Shown here piece after piece: positions 10,596 through 25,266 of a stretch of DNA of 64,000 nt (position 1 is its first letter; each line of letters begins with the position of its first letter). This stretch comes from Mya arenaria. Lineage: Eukaryota; Mollusca; Bivalvia; Myida; Myidae. The notes below the pieces were generated by a model. The model searched no databases and was not told the DNA's origin. It saw only the letters and a program-made list of their open reading frames with translations. The stretch covers positions 33,035,473 to 33,099,472 of the forward strand of contig NC_069122.1 in the NCBI RefSeq assembly GCF_026914265.1, written 5' to 3'. The translations under genes and the position numbers were made by a program.

Positions 10596-11574
10596 TAATA
10601 CGTGTTCTGATATTAAATATTCTCGTTGAACTTTTACCTAGTACAATTTGTAATATGACCAGATATTAAAATAAAACCGATGGTGATTCCTACAGTTGAC
10701 GTTTGCAGTCAAAGTGTTTGAGGACTTGTAAAACGGACCTTCCATTTAGCCAAACTATTTTCAACATTAAGTTTGCAACAGTCGAAATGATATATGTTGT
10801 ATTTTCTTTCTTTTTTATGAAATCGACACTTTATATATAAATGAAAGTCTAGTTTGTTAATGTGATATATGTTTCCTTGTTTTTCTATTGAATCTGATTC
10901 TAGTTTGCTCTAGGGGAATCAGACGTATCCTACCTCGGCATCTGTAATACCGCCAAATGGAATCAGGTGTACCAATTCGTGGATGCAACTTAACGTCATA
11001 TACTGGAAACGCTAAGTAACGTTATGTTATATTCATTTAAAATAATTTTGCAGCTATAAAGATAATGTTTTTGGTTAACGTCTACTTACATTGATATTTT
11101 TAAAGAATTCTTAAGCATTGCGATAATCGATTACGAGATTATGGGATTGATTTTCGGCGACGTCGGTAGCATTCGATCAATTCTGACAGTATCCGATCTT
11201 CCAAATATCCCTACATTAAGTGTATAATTTTGATGACGACGAGCAAGTTCCGGAGACTTTTCAAAACCTGACATCATGTTGAAATGACTTTTTTTTCTTT
11301 TTGTGCTGGTAATCGACGATTATATATAGTGATATACCATGGACAACCCATCTAAGTAGCAATATACTGTACCATACACTTCTCTGTCCTGCAATCTATT
11401 CTAATGAAGGTTTAGGCAAGTTAGAAAGAAAAAGGCTATAATAAATATCTTGTTGAACAAATAATTACTCAAAGAGTTTTAAAAATGTATAGTAGGTATG
11501 TATGTATTATTACTTGGATACAGGCAAAAACAACAAAAACGTACGTAGTACGGTTTCTACTCACCTTATTTCAA

Positions 11575-11725
11575 ACTTTCAAAAAATACAGCTTAATGTT
11601 CTATTTCTAGACGATAAGCTTGATTATCAAATATATATTCTAAGTCCGAATTTCGCATGTGAAAATGCAATATATAGCAGATAATTTCCTTCGTCTTTGA
11701 GATAAGATATTTATGACTCATCTGT
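11575..11725 (+). repeat. dispersed duplicate block X, copy 2
   Basis: Direct diverged copy of 2565-2705. Block order is X...Y left of the hAT element and Y...X on the right, with all copies in the same orientation. A single simple duplication does not explain this. Confidence 0.6.
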
Positions 11726-14700
11726 TTTAAAATGATCTAATCTACGTTTTAAATAAAATAAATAATGGGAGTATTTGCCTGAAGCTCTTTAAAACAATTT
11801 ACAAGATTTATTACTTAAAATTTTCATTCTCTTCAAAACGGACCTATTTCTCAATTACTGAAAATAATGTAGTCGTTCCTTCTTCATGTTTAAATTCATT
11901 TATATAACCTAAAACGCCGTCAATTAGGGTGACGCGAACATTAGTTAACATAGCATGAATGAGAGCCTTCCGCCGCAAGTTCAAATGTTGTTTGTCAGAG
12001 GCAATAAATGCAATCCATTAGATTGAACAACAATATGTTATCATTTATTGACAATAAAATATATAAAAATCACATGGACTGATTATGTTTATTAATAACT
12101 TTTTTTATTTATACCGTTTGGTCGTTATGGCTTCATCAATAGATGAATAAACCCATGGACCGGAATGGCATATTTGACTGACAACAAACGTCGTTTCAAT
12201 TATAAGAGGCCTGAGTATTACACTTGAAGAAAACTGTGATATTAGGCATTTAAAGTAAGTATTTCGGATAGGATTGATATACAATTAGAGATTTCTCATC
12301 TGGAAGCGTTTGGGTTAATCTTGCAATTGCCGCTTAAATGCGTTTGGTAAATGGAATGTAGGCTAACGTATAATGACAATCCATTATCTGTATGTCTGTA
12401 GCTGTAACATGTTCTTAAGTAAGTAGCATGATGGGGTAATCATGCTCAATAAATATCGGGATTAATTCCTGGATAATATTTGGGAAAAATGTCTAGATCA
12501 TTAAAGTAAAGATAGTTCCAGGGTAACATGATTTTATTACAGGAATTTATGTCGACACCATAAAAATCAATAAACAGACAGATCATTCATTTGTGTTCTA
12601 AAACACAAAACCTTCTATTATTATAAAAATGTCGAAATATATATACATATACAGTTTCTCATTGGTTAAGAGCACGATTGACGACAGAAATAAATATCAG
12701 AATTGATGAGTTTTGGCTAAACCATTCTGAAAATAATGGTTTATAATTAATTCTTATTTTATTTGCTACAAAACCACGTTAGCGCGGAAATACCTCTGAT
12801 GAATCCAGTCATTTCCGAAAAATACAAAGAAAATGACGTAAATTGGTAATGCCAGTAGGCTGCCTGTTTATATTTGGCCGACTGTAGATCGAAGGTGAAG
12901 CTTCTGATGACCTTAATTGGAAAAAATGGTTTAGTTTACTTGGTAAAATCCCTGGAATGTACATTGGACATGGTCAGAGCTTGACTTATAATAATTGTTT
13001 ATCAGACGGCTTTTTGTGACTTTTGATCAATAACATATGAAAAGTTGTAGAATCCTGCATCTTCGTGTACACTTTAGTGAAGATCAGGACTGATAGCAGT
13101 TTGTTTTTCGAATCGTCTGTTTTCCGAAGATGAATAAGCTGAAGTATTGTTATATCCTTCGTGTCTTTGTCGGCTTCGCGGGCGTGAACAAACTGTTTCA
13201 CTGGAAATTTATAAAATAAACATCCAGGCGACACCGTACATAATTTCGCAGAGGCAAACTACACTTGCCCTTAACTTTTTTTAGTTAATTTTGAAAAATG
13301 CCCCTTTTTCGAGCAACCTCAGACGAACGTTGGGGTTCACCCTGTGATACTCTACAAGCTGTTTAGTCCAGACTTTTTATCACAAATAAGTTTTAAGCTT
13401 GTCTTTGTTTTCAATCAACAATAAATGTTTCGATATAGTTTTCCTTCTTGTCACTTCGAAACAACTTAATCAGTTTTCCACATGTTCAACTAAACCTAAT
13501 TCAAGCCACATGCCCCAATGCGCAATTCGTTGTATTAAATTTTGTCGAGTGTTACGAGCCGTAGCGCTCATGTTAGATATTTCAAGCTGTGTTTATTTCA
13601 ACTTGACCATTCAATGATTTTAGATTATCTCTATGACATAATTGAGACGGAAGCCTTATAATGGGGGGGGGGCTCTTACCTTAGTCAATCAAAGAAATCT
13701 TTATTAAATGATTGAGTGATGACCTATCACTTGGGATTAGATCTTTCTCGCCTGGAGGCAGTTACTTAAGTCCTGCAATTTCCGGAAGAATACTTCTTGT
13801 CCATTAACACGAGTGAGTGGAAATAACGATACTGTAGATAGTTTAAGCCAATAATGTTATATTGCCATGATAAAGCATTTCTGAATATTTTTAAAAAATA
13901 TGCCTTTTCGATGCTTGCAGATCTTATCGACCGAAATCGTGTTTATACCAGTAGATACATGTTCGTCTATTGATTTATGCGTGAATAACTATTACGTTGA
14001 ATGCTCCACGACCGGTTGAGTACCGCATACCATTCCCAAACTCTGTTTTGGTGATTATTCCTAGGCGAGTACCAAAACATGCATTGAAAATGGATTTTAA
14101 AGTATCCACGGAATTAGCGTTCTTGTTGGCTTTTCTTTGTTGTTTTGCTGATCTCATTTTTCATTTGTTTTTCTGCAATTAGACAATTAATCATTGGTTA
14201 TTTGGCTTTTCCGTAAGGATTTTCTATTGTATTATTCTGATCGTTGTTTTTCTAATATACTGTTTAATCAAATTAGTAATGTACGACAATCGACTTCTAT
14301 AACATTTACGTGCATCGTACCTTTGCTGCCTGAACAAGCTGCTTTTTTCAATTTCTCATCTGCCATTTTATGCCAGGTTTACTGCCCCGCGCAACATCGG
14401 ATGCATGGAGGATAATTGTTATTTTCAGAATAAGATCTTAATATACCTCAACGGTTAAGCCCTTAAGCCATTTTCAACACTGGCGTATCAACGAGTGAAA
14501 TATTTACTATTGATGCTCTCTCGATGAAATAAATTGCGATCGAACGTTAAAATCAACAATCTTTAATTGTATGCCTAAAAAGGAGATATAAAATGACATT
14601 AACTTTAAGAGCTTGTTTATCATAAAAGCTCTGATAGTACTACAGCACGCACTGCCACCAGTTGGCAGCCATCTTTGACCTTTGGTGATCGCTTCTACAT

Positions 14701-15659
14701 GTCCAACCCCGGTGAAATTAGCGACAACTTGAAGCCATATGAAAAACGACATCATTGTTAATTGCATGTAGGATACTTTGTTCGCAAATGTAAGATTTTA
14801 ATCCTATCAAGTGCAGCTGAAATACTTGTATCCAATCAGGTAAGAATACATCAAATAACAAGTGTATTCACTTATGCTATGATTTAAACGTTAACACTGA
14901 TTGCGTTAACGACGTTGTTAACTTGAACAAAGCTCTGAACAATCGCCCCGATGTTTATTTTTTCTGGAACGTTGGTGGCTAGGTCCATCCCCAATGGCAA
15001 CGTCAAATACATTCAAAAGCATTGTTTGATAAGTTAGGTATTATTGATAATTTAGAGGAAAGGGGTTGGCTATATGTTCGTGAAATAATGACGAAACCTC
15101 GACAGTGGCTAAACCCTCGTATACTTATTTGAAACTGCACGTAATCTTTATGGCAGTATCTAAAGATTTTTGAGCTATAGATAATACACAAAGGAATATT
15201 CTGATAAACAGTTTGTGTAATTTATCGAATAGATAAGTCATTTTAAGCATTATTTTCATAGAATATATTGAAACACAAAAACGCGTTGTATAGTTATAAA
15301 TGTGTGCACAGACAAGTGTTATTGTTGGAAAATTCAAGACAGTGGCAATTAAATGTTCTGAAAACTTTCTTTGAAAGAAAAACACTTCTGGCACTTTGAT
15401 ATTTGTCGATGTTATCGCTAATCAATGAGCTGCAATAAAAACGGTTTGATGTATTTGACATTCACCACGATTTATAAACTAGAAGGTCGCACAGACCATT
15501 ATTATTATTGTAACATGTACACTATAAAATATCTCAAAGTGTGTGTAGGTGGACATCTATATTCGCATGAGTTTTTTGTCTAGATGTAATTGCGCTCCAA
15601 AAGATCATTCTTTGTTTGGTATTTTCATAGTTCAATCTTACCCTTATAACTCCCTTAAT
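11726..15659. other. long non-coding stretch
   Basis: No exon with convincing splice sites and domain content. A minus-strand frame at 13975-14157 (basic, SAKQQRKANKNANS) starts near a possible CAG acceptor but overlaps an equally long plus-strand frame and cannot be supported. A short G run lies near 13663-13671. Confidence 0.4.
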
Positions 15660-15860
15660 TAAAGACACAAGCTTGTTTACAAATCTGACTCCAAATATGT
15701 TATGCAAAACATCTTGCTGCAGACATAAATATAACAAATTCCTCATGCAGAGATATGTTACACATCTTACTGCATACATATAATGTTGCAATTCATGTGC
15801 AGACCTATCATGCTAAAAATAATATTACAAATATTATTGTGGACAAATGATGTAAATCTG
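15660..15860. repeat. decayed minisatellite (~30-35 bp unit), part 1
   Basis: Successive words such as ACATCTTGCTGCAGACAT, ACACATCTTACTGCATACAT and ACAAATATTATTGTGGACA recur about every 30-35 bp. The array resumes at about 16600-16880, where ACAAATCTTATTGTGGACAT occurs. Confidence 0.5.
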
Positions 15861-16599
15861 ATTTAATCTTTTGGAATCTGAATGGCTTCTTTATTAAATA
15901 TAAATGCGGCTAAATCGTATCCATTTTTGTAGTAAAATAGCAATAAGCATAACATGGTGAATATCAACATCAATACTTATGTAAAAAACTACACGTCTAT
16001 AAACCTTCGCCTAAATAAAATAAACTTCCGTGCTTAACAATGTATGTCTATTCACCCTTAGGTTGTCCGCTAGGGAATGTGTATAATCACTGATTGATTC
16101 AGAAGTTGGAATAGGAATAACAAAGATTATATGGATCATGATAGAAGTGATAAATGGCGCATTGAAATATAATTGATCTCATAGTTCTATCCTATTTGTT
16201 TCGTGTTTAGCTTTTGTGTCTTTAAATTAACCATTATTAACGATCCACACAGAGAAATTTGTTTTGAAACGTGCAAAAGAGTGGTTTTGACGATCATCTC
16301 AAAATGCACTTAAAATGCTGACATGTTGACAAAATAAACAACAATTATATTAAAATATTGAGTTTGATGGAATATTGGTTGAATGTTTACACGGCATTGT
16401 ATGAGATTCCATTTGTTCTTTGTATGGAACAAAGAGGTGATAACGGTTTGCAATTGTTAAACTGATCCGCCATCGGTTTTTTCAAAGAATATTTGAAATG
16501 CATTTTAAAAGATATTTGCAAACCCACAAAATAGGAAATCGAAAATGAAAAGCATTTATCTTGCGAAGAAAATACCAGATATGTTCTCATCATAGCATG

Positions 16600-16880
16600 G
16601 GAAACACATTTTGATGAGTACATGTGTTAGACGAATACGACCACAAACATATAATGTAACCATTCGTATTTCAGACATGTTATGTTACAAATCATATTGC
16701 ATAAATAAAATAAAAATAGTCCGATCGCAAACAAACATTAAATCTAATTTAAGGCATAAGTTGGAACAAATCTTATTGTGGACATGTTATGTTTCGAATT
16801 TTATTGCAGACATGTAATATTAGAATTTTACCAATCTGATTGCAAACATGTTTTTACAAATGTAAGATATCTCGATGCAC
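16600..16880. repeat. decayed minisatellite (~30-35 bp unit), part 2
   Basis: Recurrent degenerate units of the type TTACAAAT.TTATTGCAGAC followed by ATGTTATG, including ATATTGCATAAAT, TTATTGTGGACATG, TTATTGCAGACATG and TGATTGCAAACATG. Same family as 15660-15860. Confidence 0.5.
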
Positions 16881-17889
16881 ACAAATAAACAGCAGAGCCG
16901 TCATTTGGAAAATAAATCTGGTAATTTCATGATACAGTAAGAACAGTGTTTTTTACAAATTTCTGAGACAACTGTTTCGGATTGGCTTGATGAGTTAAAT
17001 TGTATAAACACATCATAAAATAGTTCACCTTTAATGTTAATAACGATGACGTTAACAACATTGTTAACAATAACACAACTTTGAACAAATTTACCTGTTT
17101 TTCAAGAATTATGATAATAATATTAAAAGAGTGCCAGAAGCCACAGAACAGAACCTTACAGAGTTATGAACACCGACAAAGTTGGGCCTTATAAAAAATA
17201 TTAGCAAATATCAATCATAATAAAGATAAATACCGACAATAATAGGATTAATGACCTTATTTCCTGATTAACGTCAGTTTCGATATCAAGCAGAAAATAG
17301 TTATTTAGGACGTCACTAGATTCATCATACTTATGAACGCAGTTGAGTATAGCTGTCGCGGGCATGGGTATCAATTGGGATTTATTTATATATTATTAGC
17401 AGCAGAAGGGTAACACACAAACAAAAATGAAGTATTATCTCATTTTTATTCTATATCTTGCGTGACCTATCGTGCTTTGAATTAATGAGAAACTATAGAT
17501 CATATCTGTTAATAAAAAAAAAATGTTGATTGTGTTATAACACAAATTAACACTCTTTCCGCATTATTCAAAAGTGTATTTTTCTAGAATTGTCTTTACT
17601 AGAATTCTTTACAATTAATTCCACATATGATTCAGAAATTAATCGGGATATTTTAATTAGTTATTTTATAACACAGTAATGCTACTGACATAAGAACACA
17701 GAAAACGGATTGTCATTATACGGTATTCTACTTTCCATTAAACAGTTGCGTCCTGGCAAAACCTATAGGATTAACCCAAGCATTTCCAGACAATAAATCT
17801 CTAATCATCGATCAATCCATGAAAAATAACTGTCTTTTATAACAGTTTTCCTCAATCCTAAGAGTTATTTCTCAATTGATTAAAGTAAC
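16881..17889. other. non-coding stretch
   Basis: Nothing recognised apart from a perfect 16-bp palindrome TTGTGTTATAACACAA near 17530. Confidence 0.4.
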
Positions 17890-18940
17890 CAAATCAATCA
17901 CAGTGATAGGTCAGGTACCAATTCAGACACATATTGGTATAGGGGTGTGTCATTATATGGAACAACTAAGTGTATATGTTTAGGCTACACGAGGCTGATA
18001 GGGTTGTAAGTCCTGCGTCAAGTATCAATTCAGACACATATTGGTATAGGGGTGTGTGTCAGCCAAATCAATCACAGTGATAGGTCAGGTACCAATTCAG
18101 ACACATATGGTATAGGGGTGTGTGTCAGCCAAATCAATCACAGTGATAGGTCAGGTACCAATTCAGACACATATTGGTATAGGGGTGTGTGTCATTATAT
18201 GGAACAACTAAGTGTATATGTTTAGGCTACACAATGCTGATAGGGTTGTAAGTCCTGCGTCAAGTATCAATTCAGACACATATTGGTATAGGGGTGTGTG
18301 TCAGCCAAATCAATCACAGTGATAGGTCAGGTACCAATTCAGACACATATGGTATAGGGGTGTGTGTCAGCCAAATCAATCACAGTGATAGGTCAGGTAC
18401 CAATTCAGACACATATTGGTATAGGGGTGTGTGTCATTATATGGAACAACTAAGTGTATATGTTTAGGCTTCACGAAGCTGATAGGGTTGTAAGTCCTGC
18501 GTCAAGTACCAATTCAGACACATATTGGTATAGGGGTGTGTGTCATTATATGGAACAACTAAGTGTATATGTTTAGGCTTCACGAAGCTGATATGGTTGT
18601 AAGTCCTGCGTCAGGTACCAATTCAGACACATATTGGTATAGGGGTGTGTGTCATTATATGGAAAAACTAAGTGTATATGTTTAGGCTTCACGAAGCTGA
18701 TAGGGTTGTAAGTCCTGCGTCAGGTACCAATTCAGACCCATATTGGTATAGGGGTGTGTGTCAGTATATGGAACAACTAAGTGTATATGTTTAGGCTTCA
18801 CGAAGCTGATAGGGTTGTAATTCCTGCGTCAGGTACCAATTCAGACACATATTGGTATAGGGTTGTGTGTCATTATATGGAACAACTAAGTGTATATGTT
18901 TAGGCTTCACGAAGCTGATAGGGTTGTAAGTCCTGCGTCC
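17890..18940 (+). repeat. compound minisatellite with higher-order structure
   Basis: Eleven copies of a shared core (CAATTCAGACACATATTGG then TATAGGGGTGTGTGT). Two kinds of spacer join the cores: a short one (A: AGCCAAATCAATCACAGTGA..., unit about 65 bp) and a long one (B: CATTATATGGAACAACTAAG...TCCTGCGTCA, unit about 109 bp). The order is A B A A B A A B B B B B. The B-A-A block therefore repeats with a period of about 240 bp, and the last third is a pure B array. Most cores carry an ACCAAT...ATTGGT inverted repeat. Copies are nearly identical, implying recent expansion or homogenisation. No coding role is seen. Confidence 0.93.
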
Positions 18941-21900
18941 TGATCCGGGAGTGGGTGTTTTGTCAATTGTATATGAAGTGATGGTTGTATATTTTGTCAC
19001 TTGTTTGTCACAAATAAGATCACTCTTTTAACGTTTAGTTAGTGATGGATAATTTTTGTTCTCTTGGATAAACTGTTCAATATAAAATTATAAATTGAAA
19101 CTGAATTACCCAGATTTCCAAAGTGATATAGCAAAACAATTTATTTCCGTCTTCGCCTCAAGTTCCTTTTGTTAGTTTTTTTAAAATCTCGTTCGACAAA
19201 AGCTTTATAAGAAAACAAAGATTGGTATTCGCGTTTTCCTTGCCTATTTTATATTTCACATAAAACGTTAATGCCAGCAGTTTTGTGAAACATCGGAGAA
19301 ATTCGCTATTTCAAGTCACTTTGCGAATATCACATTGCTGTGTACGCCAATCAAATGCTGGTAGAACTCCTGCTAGTTAACAAACATGACTGTACATCAC
19401 CCGTAGTTTATATCAGGATTTTATGTAGACATAATGACTAAATAAAACACACTTCCGATGAGTAAGTGTTCAAAGCGCGAATGCTTGGTATTAACTGGTA
19501 AGACGCAATAAGGGAACAAATGTCTCGCTCGCTCGTTTTTCGCATAAACACCCAGCGTATTTAGTAACTGCCGGTTTGAATCATCATAAAAAGAGCCCTT
19601 GAATATAAGGAGTAGGAATAACCCGTGTAGCTGAAGTCATTTCACTCTTGAAATGTGCATCCGCCACATTGTTTCTACTTCAGATTTTGCACTTCTTTTT
19701 TGACATTCCAGCACGTAACACTGCCTATAAAAAGTGTATAACTTTACACGGAAGTCGAGAAAATGTCAACTCTAATCCTGCTTGAAATCGAATTTTACAA
19801 CCCTTAACCAAGAAATTTGTGGTATCATTTACAAACGGTAAGACTACCATTCCACAGTTGCTTATATTTGTAGGTCTATATAGGGTGTACTAATCATAAT
19901 TTTCTTCATTTGATTGCACGGACGACCTAAGTAAGAGTTCGTCGGTTTCTGTGACAGGTCGGTAAAATTCGGAGTAATGAAGATAATATTTGTAGTAAGA
20001 CTTTATCACGTTCACAATATCTCGTAAAGTCATACAAAGTTAATATAAAAATCCGAAATGTAACTGTAATACTGTAGAAGAATTTTAAAAGTGAAATGTA
20101 AACGGCAACAAGGAAATGGGGAATAGTATTTCCCTCATTGTTTGTGAAACATGGACATTCTGCTACAATAAGTTGTTGCAGGTTTTTGGTCATATTGGCT
20201 TCTCTAGACGACGAAACTTAAAATTATAGACAATGTGTGGTATCCTGCGTAAAGGATACAAAGACAGACAAAGACGTTTAATAATAATGAAAGGAACAAA
20301 ATTTGAGTAAGTTCAACGTTTCTTTACACACGTTATTTCCGAACGAAGTCGAATTAGTAAATCTATTTTGATAATAACTGCACCACGGAAAGATTAATTT
20401 GTTCCACAAGGAACCAAATCGGAAATATGCACATTCGTTGAAAAGTTATTAAAAGAAATTCGGTCCGCCAGTTTACTACAAATTTAAAGGAGCTATGTAG
20501 ACTGCAGACAGGTGACAGTACTAAGTTTTTGAAGAGTACTATTTTCACATGTTATTTCATTGGTAGAATTGTTGTCTTACCTGCTTTATGCATGTTCATT
20601 TAAACGAGATTCGTTCTGTCAATTTTATCACGGTATTGATCATCAGGTGTATGTATCAGGTAAAATGTTCGGTTCCTGTCGATGGTCGCATACGCCCGGT
20701 CAATTCATGTTCATAAATTAATTTTATGACCTCAAACAATTTGAGTTCGTTCTTATTTTATTTTTACAAAACGCCGTTTAAAAACCCACAAACTGTCGAA
20801 ATTGGCAGGTATTCAATCTCAAAATAGACGTTGCGAACAGAAATTATAATTACTATTGGTAGACACGTATTCAGTAACTTCTACACACCCCTCTTGAATG
20901 CGTAATTAGCCGCAAACCACGCCTCTTGAGCTGCCTTGCGTATGCAAAAACGTCTTAATAATGAAACTTTTTTAAACATTCGACTCATCAAGTTAAGATC
21001 ATATTTAACATTTATCCCGATTTACCGATACAATTATACGACTTATTTGAAAAATGCTGCCATTCCATTAGACAAAATAATGTTTTGAACAATGATTGAC
21101 AACGAATCAAGAAGTTGATATAACCAGTATTATTACCAGGTGTTTTTGTTGTTTTTAACCCAGATAGAAAAAATAAGCGATTGCCATTTTATATCAAGTT
21201 AGACCGTTAATTGATAACATCATACGAATTCTATGAGTATATGCACTAATGGTGCTGATCTGAAATTGTTCAAGGCGAAATTGCATCCGATAACCAAGAA
21301 AATCGCTTAATTGGTTACCCCTGGTTTTATTACTGAATGCAATACCAAGAAGATGTTTTTTACCAGAGTAAGAATGTGTCAAAAGGTGACAGGCTCAACA
21401 CATGATTCAACTGAATTTAATTATAAGTCCCGGTTTAGACTTTGCAAGTTATCGTCTGCTAATCGTAAATTGTTGTATTGCTGGGCATTTTCGATGAAAT
21501 ACACTGGGCCTACGCGCTATATATAAGCTTTTATTTGGCATTTGAACCCAATATCAGTCAATAAACTCCTATACGGCAAAGATGAATACTATGTAATAAG
21601 ACATGTGTATCGTCTCTTATTTTTCTCGGGTTTTACGTGCTCTGGATTTTTTTTTCATCAAATAAGCATAATCATAGTTAGTTTATGGCTTATTTGTTTT
21701 ACTTCTATTATGTAAACAGCAACCATGACCGTCGATATACGATATATATATATATATATATATATATGATTAATGGTAGAAGACGTGTTCGAGGACCTTT
21801 AATCTAACATAGTAATTAAAAAAAAAATCATGTTCGTATAGTTGCATTGTTTTGGGTTGCTAAAGCACCATTTGATATTCAAAGTGTGCATTCAAAACTC

Positions 21901-24900
21901 GCATATACCAGGAGAAAGTTTTTTATCCCTTCTACTTTGTATTAAAATATGTAGCACCTTTCATAATTTTCCATTACTGTCTGCTGGTTTCAAAACGTGT
22001 CTGAATTTATTAGCTTCCACATGAAAAGATAGACGATTGGATTACGCAATTCTTCTTTTGGTCGAACACAAAATTGTGCTGATATTTATTTGTCAGGACC
22101 ATACATCATCCAAATTGACTTTGACGTAGAGATTTGTAGGGATAGGACATAATCTAATAAGTGTATGTGCCCAGACAAAACGCTTGGAATATACTCGGTA
22201 AAATAACGGTTAATATTGTTTTAGTCCGAATCTTTAATTATTTGCGACACTGAATAATAGGATTATAATTATCCAGGCAAATATGTTTATTTTATCAGAA
22301 ACGTATACGTTACGTTACTCTTGCCTGTACACCCTACCTACGTGTCTTGGCTTCATCTCAAAGGGATTAGTTATTTAAAACACATTGACTTATCGCCGAG
22401 TTGAATGGCATCAAGTCAATTCAGAGAAAATTGTGTTTCGCTATTCAAAAAATACACACTGTTGTTTCAAATATGTTTATTTCCTAGTAAAACAATGTGA
22501 AATAACGATTAATGATCTTTATATCTGAGACAGATTGTTCACATTTTGTTTGAATGAATGAAACAATTTTATCATGGGAACGTGCATTTTATTGTAGGGA
22601 CGGCTTGATTCATTACAAAAGAAGCCATTACCATCAGTAATGTTCATTCCAGAGGTGTTATGAAAAGGAACTATCGCATATTTGTTATGCAAACAGATAA
22701 TTTTTGCTCATTTTTTTGCTTTGCAAATATCGTTTTAAAATTGGTTCCCACTCAATTAATAAAACCAACCTTTATACCTAGCAAAAACAGCCTAAAGTTA
22801 TATTTAATGTTACAAAAAACAGTACGACACGAAGCACTGCAAACGAAATATATTACATATTATAAAATTACGAGTTAAAATTATTAAACAAAAAAATGCT
22901 GATTCATTTAAATTTATTTTGCAGTCAGACTAGTCTGTTTATAAAATTACTAATCACATTCCTTCACAATGGTATAGATCTTTTTCAAAAACACACATAT
23001 CTGTGCGCCTACATTCAAACAATGGAAACAACAAGGACAAGTACAAATACCAAACATTCAATAGTATTATCTTTTTGAGAGGCACAAGCTTGAAGGACAT
23101 ACAAACATGTTACAAACAAAGATAACATTGACACCGATCAAAGATTGGATGTCCAAACGAAGCCTGTGCTCTACATTTCCGCACAGACCAACGAACATGC
23201 CGCCTACCAAATTAACCCATTACATAAGATGCATTGACTCGGTTACCTTAGTTATGGGACATCATTTAGCTGATCACCTTTGTAAACTCTATCAGATTAA
23301 TGCAGAGTCGTTGTCAAGCAAGCATCATTGCTCATGGTAGGCCTACTGAATACCGACTATGAGAACCGACAACGTGAGATTAAGGTTTGATATAAATTAA
23401 ATGTGAAACAAGTCATTGAAATTTAGTAAATATGAGCTCTGTTTCAAATATAAACTGTTTGTAATTAGAAACTTTTAATCGTTTTACCAATGTTCCGACG
23501 AATAATTTCTTTTTTCGTTAGTATATAACACGATTCAACTCCTTTAAACAACTGATGGGATATTTTTACATTCCTGGATAGCAAAACCTTTTTGATCAAT
23601 TCGAAAGCTCATCGCAAACTTTGCAGAATATAGTGAACCACAAACTATGTCCAGAAACAGTGCCAATCCTAAATAGAAACAATTAACATTGGTAGGTCAT
23701 TTCTTCGTCAGGACAACGATCCGTTAATCCCGAGTGAAAGGTCTCAGCTCAAGCAAGTAAATCAGGTTACTGTGATTGACGTATGGAGGTTGCATCAACC
23801 ATAAATAAGATGAATCATCAGAGTGATCTAAATATAGCTTACCAACTCGTTCAGGATATCATTCTAATGACGTTAACTGTATTTAGAGAGAACATCAAGT
23901 GAAGAGCTGTGTAGAGATATTTGGAGAGGATTTTACATGCCTCCTTTCTGCGATACCGTCTAAAAGCATTCGATTACGTTTGATACTTTGTAAAGAAATC
24001 ATTGTTAAAACTCAGTTTTTCGTGACAGAAGGATGAATTTCTTTAATTTCAATAGTATCATTTGAAAAAAGAATCGATGCAGGTGTTGTCAGATTTCTAC
24101 GTAGTATCTCGAAATATATGCATATTTATATCTCGATATATTGGCTTATTAACTCATAAATTTGAGTAAGTTTATCCAAATACTCAACTCGCTCCCAATT
24201 TGACTTAGTATCTTGAAATTTACTTGCCTGGCGCACATCTCGAAAATTACACTTACTAACTCGTTCTTATATCTGGAGAGAAACATACAAAATGATATTT
24301 TAATTAAATGAAAGACTATGATCGGAAAGATCATATTAATGCGACTGAAATTCAATAGAGAATGTTAGTTAATATTGTAACTAAACAAAAACAGATTTGC
24401 TGCTCATGAAACAGGTGCTTGATTACATTTTACCTACTAACAAGGGGAGAGACTGAAATATTGCAACACTTACTTACGGCTATCGGTACACTTTCTATAG
24501 GATGTTGGCATTTGTCATTATAAAAATTACTGTTAGTGCAAAACTTATTTTCAAACTATTTCAATGACAGGTAATAAAACGCTTTTTGAAAGGCTTGTCG
24601 GACAACTGTTTTGACCAGAATCGATGTGCTCTTCTTCATCATCATTTTCATGACACATTAGAGTCATATGTAAACATGTCAACCCAGTTTTGGTAATTAT
24701 TTCATTCATGTCATTTTCATTTCACGCAACTTTAAAACCATGTCTTTCCATGAAGGTGTCCAATTTGTCCCATGTTAGACTGCATAATGACCACTTTTCT
24801 TTTACACTTTATTCCATGATGTTGGATGATCATTTCTTCCAGCACTGTGCGTTACGCTCTTAAACACTAACATGACTTACATGAAACACGATTCTGCTAT

Positions 24901-24931
24901 GCGAGAATAATGAAAAAGTATGTAGTTTTGT
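18941..24931. other. long non-coding stretch
   Basis: No supported exon. It holds a TA run at 21741-21768. At about 24090-24280 there are decayed ~30-bp repeats with alternating ATCTCGA and TAACTCA/TAACTCG words; a related remnant is at about 32805-32875. Frames at 19927-20193, 22660-22878 and 23107-23340 lack splice or family support. Confidence 0.4.
21741..21768. repeat. TA microsatellite
   Basis: Short uninterrupted TA run. Confidence 0.9.
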
Positions 24932-25266
<335 letters not shown>

